DNA from: Flavobacteriales bacterium
Lineage (GTDB): Bacteria > Bacteroidota > Bacteroidia > Flavobacteriales > Flavobacteriaceae
Assembly: GCA_027065935.1 (NCBI GenBank)
Contig: JAMONI010000289.1
Location: 1-6,641, forward strand
DNA length: 6,641 nucleotides
Direction of reading: 5' to 3'
The notes below the pieces were generated by a model. That model was not told the DNA's origin and did no database searches. It worked only from the letters and a program-made list of their open reading frames with translations. Of this stretch, positions 1 through 6,049 are shown in pieces (the first letter of the stretch is position 1; every line of letters starts with the position of its first letter). A program made the translations under genes and the position numbers.

Positions 1-1587
1 CCGCACTTGTCCGCTTCGGGAAAAATCGCCATAGTTCATAACGGCATCATTGAAAATTACGACATCCTGAAAGATACCTTATTAAAAGACGGCATTGAAC
101 TAACCAGCGATACGGATACGGAAATTTTGGTCAATTTCATCGAAAAAATAAAGAACGAAACAGGCAAAAGTCTTTTCGAAGCCACCCAAATGGCGCTAAA
201 ACGCGTGATCGGGGCTTATGCCATTGTTTTGATGGATAGCGAAAATCCCGGCGCATTGGTTGTGGCGCGCAAAGGAAGTCCTTTGGTAATCGGTCTCGGA
301 AAGAACCGGGATTATATCGTAGCTTCGGATGCATCGCCCATCATCGAGCAAACCAAAACCGTTTACTACCTCGACGAAGATGAAGTGGGACTTTTGATCC
401 CGGGAGAAGAAATGCTAATAACCACCCTGGATAACAAACGGATCAACCCCAAACTTACCGAACTCGACCTCACCATAGAAGAATTGGAAAAAGGCGGTTT
501 CGATTATTTTATGCTCAAAGAAATTTACGAACAACCCAAATCGGTGTTCGACAGTATGCGGGGCAGGATAAACTGCGAACAAAAACTTATCCGGTTAGGC
601 GGCATCGAACCTTATGAAAATCACATCCTCGAAGCCGACCGCATTATCATGGTAGGTTGCGGAACGTCATGGCATGCCGGATTAGTAGGCGAATACTTGT
701 TTGAAGAACTGGCGCGCATTCCGGTGGAAACCGAATACGGGTCGGAATTTCGCTACCGCAATCCGATCATACGGCCCCGCGATGTAGTGATAGGTATTTC
801 CCAGTCGGGTGAAACGGCCGACACTTTGGCCGCTTTAAAATTGGCCAAAGAAAAAGGCGCATTGTTATTAGGCATTTGTAACGTAGTGGGCTCGTCCATT
901 GCCAGAGAAACACACGCCGGAGTTTATACGCACGCCGGTCCGGAAATCGGCGTTGCTTCCACCAAAGCTTTCACCGCTCAAGTAACCGTGTTGCTTCTCA
1001 TGGCGCTACGCTTGGGATATCTCAAAGGAAGTATTCCCGGAGCGCGATACGAAAAACTTTTGTCGGAATTGGAAAAAGCACCGGAGTTGATTGAAAAGGT
1101 ATTGCAAACCGATTTGCAGGTGCAACAAATCGCCCGGGTGTACAAAAATGCCAGGAACTTTCTTTACTTGGGACGTGGTATCAATTTTCCCGTTGCGCTC
1201 GAAGGCGCTTTGAAGCTTAAAGAAATTTCCTACATCCACGCCGAAGGCTACCCCGCTGCCGAAATGAAACACGGTCCGATTGCATTGATAGATGAAAATA
1301 TGCCCGTAGTGGTTATCGCCACCAAGAAGGGAAATTACGACAAAATCGTATCGAATATCAGAGAAATCAAAGCGCGTAACGGAAAAATTATCGCCATTGT
1401 GACCGAAGGAGACAAACAAGTGGCCGCACTGGCCGACCATACTATCGAAATTCCCGAAACCGACGAAATGCTGACGCCCTTAGTGGCCACCATTCCCCTG
1501 CAATTACTGGCTTATCATATTGCCGTGATGCTGGGACGGGATGTGGACAAACCCAGAAATTTGGCCAAATCGGTTACCGTGGAATAA
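1..1587 (+). CDS. glmS: Glutamine--fructose-6-phosphate aminotransferase (isomerizing), 5'-truncated by window edge
   Basis: GlmS makes glucosamine-6-phosphate from fructose-6-phosphate and glutamine in the cytoplasm, the first committed step to UDP-GlcNAc for peptidoglycan and LPS. The reading frame is open from base 1 (PHLSASGK...), so the true start and about 84 N-terminal residues, including the catalytic Cys, lie outside the window; the TTG at 7 is not a real start. Of 528 visible residues, the first ~170 finish the type-2 glutamine amidotransferase domain (HNGIIENY at 13-20 with the oxyanion-hole Asn-Gly; SDTDTE at 36-41 with the glutamine-binding Asp). The linker FDYFMLKEIYEQP follows. 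SIS domain 1 has GCGTS at 219-223, SQSGET at 267-272 and STKAFTAQ at 321-328. SIS domain 2 has EGALKLKE at 401-408 and MKHGP near 422. By alignment to E. coli GlmS, catalytic Lys485, Glu488, His504 and Lys603 are all present (405, 408, 424, 523). The C-terminus DKPRNLAKSVTVE is canonical. Nothing suggests loss of function. Its stop is 5 nt from the convergent gpsA stop. Confidence 0.98.
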   Translation, partial: PHLSASGKIAIVHNGIIENYDILKDTLLKDGIELTSDTDTEILVNFIEKIKNETGKSLFEATQMALKRVIGAYAIVLMDSENPGALVVARKGSPLVIGLGKNRDYIVASDASPIIEQTKTVYYLDEDEVGLLIPGEEMLITTLDNKRINPKLTELDLTIEELEKGGFDYFMLKEIYEQPKSVFDSMRGRINCEQKLIRLGGIEPYENHILEADRIIMVGCGTSWHAGLVGEYLFEELARIPVETEYGSEFRYRNPIIRPRDVVIGISQSGETADTLAALKLAKEKGALLLGICNVVGSSIARETHAGVYTHAGPEIGVASTKAFTAQVTVLLLMALRLGYLKGSIPGARYEKLLSELEKAPELIEKVLQTDLQVQQIARVYKNARNFLYLGRGINFPVALEGALKLKEISYIHAEGYPAAEMKHGPIALIDENMPVVVIATKKGNYDKIVSNIREIKARNGKIIAIVTEGDKQVAALADHTIEIPETDEMLTPLVATIPLQLLAYHIAVMLGRDVDKPRNLAKSVTVE

Positions 1588-1592
1588 CAAAG

Positions 1593-2609
1593 TCAGTCCA
1601 ATTCCGCAGTGAGTTGTTCCATGACCCTTTTGGGGGATTTTTCTTCATAGAGAATGCCATACACGGCATCAATAATGGGAAGGCGTGCTTGTCCGCGTTC
1701 CCGGTTAATCAAGTAAGCGCTTTGGGTGGCATAATATCCTTCGGCAACCATGGTCATTTCCATCATGGCGGACTTGACCGTATAACCCTTACCTATCATA
1801 TTGCCGAACATACGGTTACGGCTAAAAACGGAATAAGCTGTCACCAACAAATCGCCCAAATAGGCCGAGCGCATGATATTACGCTTCTTTTTATCCACAT
1901 TTTTCTTGATAAACCGTCGCATTTCTCTTATGGCATTGGACACCAAAACGGCTTGAAAGTTATCACCGTAGCCCAGCCCGTGGGCCACCCCCGAAGCTAT
2001 GGCATAGATATTTTTCAATACCGCCGCCCATTCGATACCGTGGATGTCTTTACTGTAAGTGGTGCTAATGTAATGTGACTGCAACATTTCGGCCATCCTG
2101 ACAGCATGATTTTTTTTGCCCGATGCCACCGTTAGATACGACAAGCGTTCCATAGCCACTTCTTCGGCGTGACAAGGTCCGGCAATCACGCCCAATTCTT
2201 TTTTGGACAGACCGTATTCGGCAATCAAATATTCTCCCAAAATCATCAGGTTTTCGGGGATGATTCCCTTAACCGCCGAAAAAATCACTTTGCCCTTTAA
2301 AGGCACACGAATTTTGTCCCATTCCGACTTGAGATAAGCCGACGGAACGGCGACAATCAGATAATCGGCATATTCCACGATTTCGTTAATGTCGTTGCTT
2401 AACTTCAATTGTCCGGTATCGAATTCTATTTGTTGGATATACTTGGGATTGTGCTTATGAATTTTCAAGTATTCCAGTGTGTAGGGCGTTCTGACGTACC
2501 AACCCACTTCATCCAAATTTTCGGTCAACATTTTAACCAAAGCCGTGGCCCAACTTCCGTTGCCCAAAACCCCCACTTTAATGTCCGACGAGGATAAAAC
2601 ATCATCCAT
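1593..2609 (-). CDS. gpsA: NAD(P)H-dependent glycerol-3-phosphate dehydrogenase
   Basis: GpsA reduces dihydroxyacetone phosphate to sn-glycerol-3-phosphate in the cytoplasm, feeding phospholipid synthesis. The 338-aa protein is of normal family length. The N-terminal Rossmann domain has the nucleotide loop GNGSWATA at 16-23 and VAVPS at 86-90. Next come VKG at 113-115 and GPCHAEEVA at 144-152, the Bacteroidota form of the GPSFA-EVA motif. The C-terminal helical domain has LKN at 198-200 with the catalytic Lys199, followed by IYAIASGVAHGLGYGDN, then LGDLLVT at 251-257 with a conserved Asp, and SRNR at 263-266, which binds substrate phosphate in the family. The ATG start leaves about 13 residues before the dinucleotide fold, slightly longer than usual, and no internal ATG fits better. 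There is no clear Shine-Dalgarno sequence, as is common in Bacteroidota. The gene is divergent from the porin gene and convergent with glmS; it appears monocistronic within this window. Confidence 0.97.
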   Translation of the reverse strand: MDDVLSSSDIKVGVLGNGSWATALVKMLTENLDEVGWYVRTPYTLEYLKIHKHNPKYIQQIEFDTGQLKLSNDINEIVEYADYLIVAVPSAYLKSEWDKIRVPLKGKVIFSAVKGIIPENLMILGEYLIAEYGLSKKELGVIAGPCHAEEVAMERLSYLTVASGKKNHAVRMAEMLQSHYISTTYSKDIHGIEWAAVLKNIYAIASGVAHGLGYGDNFQAVLVSNAIREMRRFIKKNVDKKKRNIMRSAYLGDLLVTAYSVFSRNRMFGNMIGKGYTVKSAMMEMTMVAEGYYATQSAYLINRERGQARLPIIDAVYGILYEEKSPKRVMEQLTAELD

Positions 2610-2628
2610 AACCGAAATATTTTTCTCA

Positions 2629-2659
2629 CAAAATAAGAAAAAACCGCCGATTCAACAAT
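2629..2659 (-). promoter_or_regulatory. Candidate Bacteroidota-type promoter for gpsA
   Basis: Read on the minus strand, ATTG (2659-2656) is followed after 19 nt by TTATTTTG (2636-2629). These resemble the Bacteroidota sigma-A consensus of a -33 TTTG and a -7 TAnnTTTG, with one mismatch in each element. The -7 element ends 19 nt before the gpsA ATG, predicting a very short leader. The sequence is AT-rich and chance matches are possible. Confidence 0.42.
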
Positions 2660-2668
2660 GACTTGGCC

Positions 2669-2725
2669 CGGTTGAAGGGTTTAGCACATAACCACCGGTT
2701 ACCGCTTTCGTAAAACCCGCAACCG
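2669..2725. repeat. Interrupted inverted repeat in the gpsA/porin divergent gap
   Basis: CGGTTG-aa-GGGTTT (2669-2682) pairs with AAACCC-g-CAACCG (2713-2725): two 6-bp arms separated by a small internal bulge, with a 30-nt loop. The loop holds a smaller perfect hairpin, TAACC-acc-GGTTA (2689-2701). It lies between the two divergent promoter candidates, so it could be a shared operator or a structured element. No T-tract follows that would make it a terminator. Function is unknown. Confidence 0.4.
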
Positions 2726-2768
2726 TCATCACCGCACTTTCCGGCACAAAAAAAATGACCGTTATAAG

Positions 2769-2798
2769 TTTACATCTGCGCCAAAAACCTTATTTTTG
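2769..2798 (+). promoter_or_regulatory. Candidate Bacteroidota-type promoter for the porin gene
   Basis: TATTTTTG at 2791-2798 matches the Bacteroidota -7 consensus TAnnTTTG exactly. TTTA at 2769-2772 lies 18 nt upstream and approximates the -33 TTTG. The -7 element ends 17 nt before the porin ATG, so the predicted leader is about 10-14 nt and leaves no room for a classical Shine-Dalgarno sequence. Confidence 0.6.
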
Positions 2799-2815
2799 TT
2801 AAACCTTAGGTCACA

Positions 2816-3955
2816 ATGAATATACGAATTTTACCGCTTATCCCCGCTTTAATTCTTTATGCCATTTCACTCAACGCCCAATCCCGTTCCGGAATTTCAA
2901 TCAACGGCCGTATCCAATTCGATTATGAATTTTTAAAACGCGAACGGGACAACCGGTGGCAAGTCGCCAGCGAGTTCCGCCGTATTTACCTTTCCGCCAA
3001 AGGCTTGCTCAACGAACGGATTACCTACAAAATGGAATTTAACTTCGCCGGTTCTCAAATCGACATATTGGATATGTACATCGCCTACCGGGACGAAAAA
3101 ATGGGAACCTTTGCATTGGGCAGCCGCCCCGAACCCACCGGATTGGATATCGGGACGAGCAGTAAATACATCCCCTTTTTCGAGCGTGCCATGCTGACCA
3201 CTTTACAGGACCGGCGTTGGGGCGCCGGATTACATTACGCACACACCCGTTTGCTCAAAGGGAATGCCGGCATTCAATTGGCGCTCACAGGAAAAGCGAG
3301 CGGTTTGGAAGGTTTTTCGGACAATAAACTCGAAGAAGGGGGTAATTTCGCAGCAAGATTTTTTTTCAATCCCGTCAATAATCCGAGCCGGAGACAACAT
3401 CTTCACTTGGGCGTCAATTATGCCACCCGGCCGTATAAAGACCTCAAGTTCCGCCCCGAAAATCATTCGGGCGACAAGTATCATTACGTATTCGACGGCG
3501 GCACACGGCGTTTGGAAACGGGATTTGAAACCGCCCTTGTTTACGGCTCGTTTTCCGTGCAAGGCGAGTATAAAATGCGCCGTGTGGCTAACGATTTAGA
3601 CAAAGATTATAAGGTTGCCGGCTATTACGCTTTGGTAAGTTTTTTCCCTACCGGCGAAAGCCGCCCGTATCAAAAAGGAGCCTTTGGCCGGGTTAAGCCG
3701 TTTAAGGATATGAACAACGGCGGATACGGCGCATTTGAGCTTGTGGTACGATATTCCGTTATGAATTTTTCACCGGATGTGACGGAAGTGGTATCCAATG
3801 CGGGTATGCCGGAGCAAATAAACAATTTGGGAGTCGGTTTTAATTGGTATCTCACTTCCCGTGTTAGGATGATGTATAATTTTATCCTCACCGATGACGG
3901 AAATACACAAGGCAAACTTCAAGCGCATTTGATTCGTTTCCAAATGGATTTTTAA
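2816..3955 (+). CDS. Outer-membrane porin, OprP/OprO-like (Porin_O_P family)
   Basis: This 379-aa outer-membrane beta-barrel protein is of usual length for Porin_O_P, whose Pseudomonas members OprP and OprO are phosphate- and polyphosphate-selective; substrate here is not proven. Residues 1-21 form a Sec signal peptide (hydrophobic 5-19, cleavage likely after SLNA). Family hallmarks follow: FRRIYLSAKGLL near 54-65 and the ITYKMEFNFA strand at 69-78, then DMYIAYR at 86-92 and WGAGLHYA at 135-142. GYYALVSFFPTGESRPY at 269-285 and GAFELVVRYSVMNF at 305-318 match the late-barrel strands. NNLGVGFNWYLTSRVRMMYNF at 336-356 is the typical penultimate strand pair. The chain ends in Phe, the usual C-terminal signal for BAM-dependent assembly. 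Strands are rich in Arg and Lys, fitting an anion preference, but the specific phosphate-site residues cannot be aligned by eye. The gene has its own promoter candidate, is divergent from gpsA, and no pho-type box was recognised. Confidence 0.92.
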   Translation: MNIRILPLIPALILYAISLNAQSRSGISINGRIQFDYEFLKRERDNRWQVASEFRRIYLSAKGLLNERITYKMEFNFAGSQIDILDMYIAYRDEKMGTFALGSRPEPTGLDIGTSSKYIPFFERAMLTTLQDRRWGAGLHYAHTRLLKGNAGIQLALTGKASGLEGFSDNKLEEGGNFAARFFFNPVNNPSRRQHLHLGVNYATRPYKDLKFRPENHSGDKYHYVFDGGTRRLETGFETALVYGSFSVQGEYKMRRVANDLDKDYKVAGYYALVSFFPTGESRPYQKGAFGRVKPFKDMNNGGYGAFELVVRYSVMNFSPDVTEVVSNAGMPEQINNLGVGFNWYLTSRVRMMYNFILTDDGNTQGKLQAHLIRFQMDF

Positions 3956-4134
3956 TGAGCATGTTACCGGATCGAGAAGTAAAAGTTTTGCCTCGGGCCA
4001 GGTAAAAGAAAAACCGGTGTTCCCGCCGTAAGGCGTTGCATTGTGAGAAAAGTTACATGTTTTTCCTGTCATCAAGGTAAGAATAGTTTTTTTGTCTTTT
4101 AATAAAATCGCTCCCCCTCTAACCACCTTCCTGT

Positions 4135-4159
4135 TTACGTCCGGTTTCTTTGGACGTAA
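4135..4159. repeat. Perfect 8-bp inverted repeat upstream of the lipoprotein gene
   Basis: TTACGTCC (4135-4142) and GGACGTAA (4152-4159) are exact reverse complements separated by 9 nt. The right arm begins on the last base of the candidate -33 element (TTTG, 4149-4152) of the downstream promoter. This position suits a repressor or activator site. As a porin-gene terminator it is weak: the stem is only half GC, it lies 180 nt after the porin stop, and the following bases are A/T-mixed rather than a T-tract. Confidence 0.55.
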
Positions 4160-4178
4160 TTAAAAAATTATTAATTTG
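4149..4178 (+). promoter_or_regulatory. Candidate Bacteroidota-type promoter for the lipoprotein operon
   Basis: TTTG at 4149-4152 and TTAATTTG at 4171-4178 are 18 nt apart, matching the Bacteroidota -33/-7 pattern with one mismatch in the -7 box. The -7 box ends 16 nt before the TTG at 4195, the same layout as the porin promoter (18-nt spacer, 17 nt to ATG). This argues against translation starting at the TTG at 4150, which would lie inside the -33 element. Confidence 0.5.
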
Positions 4179-4194
4179 TGCCAAAGGGAAGGCT

Positions 4195-4773
4195 TTGAAG
4201 AAATTGATTGTTGTGACGGTTTTGGTCATATTGGCGGGGGCTTGTAATGAGGCGTCGCAGGGCGGGGATTTTTCAGCGGGACATGAAACGGCAGTACGGG
4301 ATTCGACTACGGCCCTTCAGAGAACGCCGGAAGAACGGGAAGAATCCGACATTGCACCGGAATTAAAAATTTTGGCAACGGATACGATCCGGACGGAACA
4401 TAGGCAAACGCAAATTTTGCTACGTGTGTACGAAGCGGCGGACGGGGCGGATTGCGGCGATCCGCTGTGCGGCGAAATGGTTTTAATGCGGAACGGCACG
4501 GCTGAACGAAATATCAAGCTGCCCATGGTGGACGGCGACACCTTGTTTTTGCGAAAGCGAATGCATCCGTATTATGTATTTGAATACTATTCGTCGCCGG
4601 CGGGAATGATACGGCTTTACGTTATCGACGCGGAAAAGATGCGGGTTTTTGCATCCGGTTTTACGGACGAAACGGAAACGATTGAGGAAGAATCTTTTGA
4701 TTTTGACAACAATACATTTAAGGTTACGGATGAAACGCGGAAACCGGTAACGAAGACATTACATGTTTTGTAG
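4195..4773 (+). CDS. Small predicted lipoprotein of unknown function, TTG start
   Basis: I do not recognise a family. Starting at TTG 4195 the 192-aa product begins MKKLIVVTVLVILAGAC, a textbook short lipoprotein signal: two Lys, a hydrophobic core at 4-14, a slightly relaxed lipobox and the lipidated Cys17. A purine-rich AAAGGGAAGG (4183-4192) sits just upstream. An upstream in-frame TTG at 4150 would add 15 residues that spoil the signal peptide, and there is no in-frame ATG before residue 98. After Cys17 comes an acidic, Ser/Thr/Glu-rich linker to about 55, then a likely compact beta-rich domain (56-192) with a C-x4-C pair at 87 and 92 that could form a disulfide, as expected outside the cytoplasm. 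Residues after Cys17 are NEAS, so there is no Asp+2 inner-membrane signal of the E. coli type. Codon use is skewed to G-ending codons (ACG for 15 of 19 Thr). It is probably first in an operon with the two membrane proteins downstream. Confidence 0.78.
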   Translation: MKKLIVVTVLVILAGACNEASQGGDFSAGHETAVRDSTTALQRTPEEREESDIAPELKILATDTIRTEHRQTQILLRVYEAADGADCGDPLCGEMVLMRNGTAERNIKLPMVDGDTLFLRKRMHPYYVFEYYSSPAGMIRLYVIDAEKMRVFASGFTDETETIEEESFDFDNNTFKVTDETRKPVTKTLHVL

Positions 4774-4822
4774 CGCACGAATGCGCCGGTTTGCGGGCAA
4801 AAGAATTAACGTTTTTGGGCAA
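4773..4822 (+). repeat. Intercistronic hairpin and imperfect direct repeat
   Basis: The 48-nt gap between the lipoprotein gene and the next gene holds a small perfect hairpin, GCGCA-cgaa-TGCGC (4773-4786), starting on the last base of the stop codon and not followed by a T-tract. It also holds an imperfect direct repeat, TTGCGGGCAA (4791-4800) and TTTTGGGCAA (4813-4822, 8 of 10 identical, 22 nt apart), ending at the next ATG. The hairpin may affect mRNA stability or partial termination; the repeat may be chance. Confidence 0.3.
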
Positions 4823-5787
4823 TGAATACGGAATACAGGAAAATACGAAATGCCATTCGAAAGGGATACGTGACGGTGTTTTTTCCTTCGGTGGCCCTGT
4901 TTGCGGGTATCATCTTGGCGGGTTACGGAATTCTGCGGAATGCGGATGTGTCATTATGGTGGATGATTGCGGTGGCAATGGCGGCGGGGGCCGTGGCGAC
5001 CGTTGCAGGCCGGTTTTTGGCGAAACGGTGGCGTTCAAACGCATACGCCCGCATTGCCGACCGGTACGCCTTGCAAAAATGGGCGTTTTTTCACGGATTG
5101 GAAACCGAACCGCCTTGGTATGAGGAAGAGGAAACGCCGGGAACACCGCAAACGGTTCGTAAAACCTTGAAAGAGGACGGGGATTTACCGGCACGTACCG
5201 TGGTTTATACCACGCGTTGGGACGGGGCGGCGTGTTTTGCGTTAATGCTTTTGGTAGCGGGGAATGCGATTTTCTATCCGCACGAAAAAACAGGCTTGAC
5301 GTATGCGCTGTATGCCGCGGCGGTGCTTTTTTGCGGCTTGCGGGCGTTGTATGTGATTTACGCTTCCCGGCGCCCGGCCATGGTGATGGATGCTGAAGGT
5401 TTCGAAATACGGGAATATCCGCCGTTCAAGAAATTTTTGAAGGTTTTGTTCAAACACGGCTTGCGTCCGCCCCCGGCACAACAGTACGGATGGGCTGAAA
5501 TCGTGGATATGGACATGGATAAGGATTTGCAAGGTTGGGGAAACGGCGGTTATTTTTTGCGGGTGGATTTGCCTTGCCGTTCGTGGCGGATACCGGTGGA
5601 AGATTGGAACATAAGCCCCATGGAATTGGAAAGTGCGGTAATGACGTACCGGCTGCGGCACCTGCGAAAATACGGCCCCGCCAAACGCTTCTATATCGAT
5701 GACGACGATTGTGCAAAGCAATGGATTGCCCGCATTACCCAAAACATAAAATCAAACGAAAACGGCCATGAAAATACCACGGCATAA
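4822..5787 (+). CDS. Four-helix inner-membrane protein with soluble C-terminal region, possibly PH-like
   Basis: This is an unrecognised 321-aa membrane protein. Predicted helices are at about 17-37, 45-67, 135-153 and 158-180, arranged as two hairpins. Between them, residues 68-133 form a charged soluble stretch (KRWRSNAYARIADRY, then an EEEE-rich segment). By the positive-inside rule (RKIRNAIRK before helix 1, AKRWR after helix 2, ASRR after helix 4) both soluble regions should be cytoplasmic. Residues 185-285 read like a small beta-sandwich plus terminal helix: MVMDAEGFEIREY, then YGWAEIVDMDMD, then YFLRVDL, SWRIPVEDWNISPMELESAVMTYR. The order (ligand-facing strand, W-x-E-I strand, later strands, then SP-x-EL helix) resembles bacterial PH-like domains seen in small membrane proteins of the STM3941 type; this is a fold guess by eye. 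The ATG at 4822 is chosen because basic residues directly precede helix 1. It lies 48 nt after the lipoprotein gene and its end overlaps the next gene by 20 nt. Confidence 0.82.
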   Translation: MNTEYRKIRNAIRKGYVTVFFPSVALFAGIILAGYGILRNADVSLWWMIAVAMAAGAVATVAGRFLAKRWRSNAYARIADRYALQKWAFFHGLETEPPWYEEEETPGTPQTVRKTLKEDGDLPARTVVYTTRWDGAACFALMLLVAGNAIFYPHEKTGLTYALYAAAVLFCGLRALYVIYASRRPAMVMDAEGFEIREYPPFKKFLKVLFKHGLRPPPAQQYGWAEIVDMDMDKDLQGWGNGGYFLRVDLPCRSWRIPVEDWNISPMELESAVMTYRLRHLRKYGPAKRFYIDDDDCAKQWIARITQNIKSNENGHENTTA

Positions 5788-6037
5788 AACCTTGTACACC
5801 ATATGGACATGGGCGGTGCTGACGGGTATTGTCATAACGGGCCTTAAAAACAAATGGCTTGCGGTATGGTTGCCGGTTTTCGCCGTGATGGGAATAGCGG
5901 GCTTGGTCTATCGAATTTGTTGGGACAAATACAAAGACGACCGTCCCCCGTGCGAATTGGCTTACCGTGTATATGTGTTGCTCACATGGGCCTTTATTGC
6001 CGGTGCGCTTTGGATGGTGCTTACGGAAGAAGGCTAA
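5768..6037 (+). CDS. Small three-helix membrane protein of unknown function
   Basis: This 89-aa product is almost entirely membrane-embedded. Helices are predicted at about 9-26, 30-49 and 66-85, with a charged, Cys-containing connector at 50-64 (CWDKYKDDRPPCE). The basic N-terminus (KIPRHK) and the basic loop after helix 2 suggest an N-in, C-out topology. No family is recognised. The ATG at 5768 lies inside the last codons of the four-helix protein gene (20-nt overlap in another frame), implying translational coupling and perhaps a physical partnership. G/C-ending codons and continuous hydrophobic segments support it as a real gene rather than a chance frame. Its stop is 12 nt from the stop of the convergent TonB-like gene. 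It could be a helper subunit of the upstream membrane protein; no function can be read from sequence. Confidence 0.75.
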   Translation: MKIPRHKTLYTIWTWAVLTGIVITGLKNKWLAVWLPVFAVMGIAGLVYRICWDKYKDDRPPCELAYRVYVLLTWAFIAGALWMVLTEEG

Positions 6038-6049
6038 GACGTCCGGAAT

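Noticed and set aside
1006..1440. 144-aa minus-strand frame opposite glmS
   Set aside because: It lies entirely inside a strongly conserved glmS coding region, with Phe/Gly-rich composition typical of an antisense shadow and no recognisable motifs.
1576..1616. GGAAT...ATTCC pairing across the glmS/gpsA junction as a bidirectional terminator
   Set aside because: It is only a 5-bp stem with a 15-nt loop and no T-tract; expected by chance.
1614..2078. 154-aa + strand frame opposite gpsA
   Set aside because: It is antisense to conserved gpsA motifs; the His/Gly/Ile-rich translation shows no domain.
3986..4007. TTTTGCCT/AGGTAAAA imperfect inverted repeat after the porin gene
   Set aside because: It has one mismatch, low GC and no T-tract; too weak to call a terminator or operator.
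4065..4103. T-tract (seven T) after the porin gene as a Rho-independent terminator
   Set aside because: No stable GC-rich stem lies directly before the T run; nearby complementary segments are short and AT-rich.
3770..4126. 118-aa minus-strand frame from the post-porin gap into the porin gene
   Set aside because: More than half overlaps the conserved C-terminal barrel strands of the porin in antisense; it has a GTG start and no family motifs.
4791..5123. 110-aa + strand frame starting just before the four-helix gene
   Set aside because: It overlaps the 321-aa gene in another frame, is Gly/Arg/Cys-rich, and lacks the membrane-helix logic seen in the chosen frame.
4910..5742. Several minus-strand frames across the four-helix gene
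   Set aside because: Their Pro/Arg/His-rich compositions are reverse-complement shadows of a G-rich coding strand.
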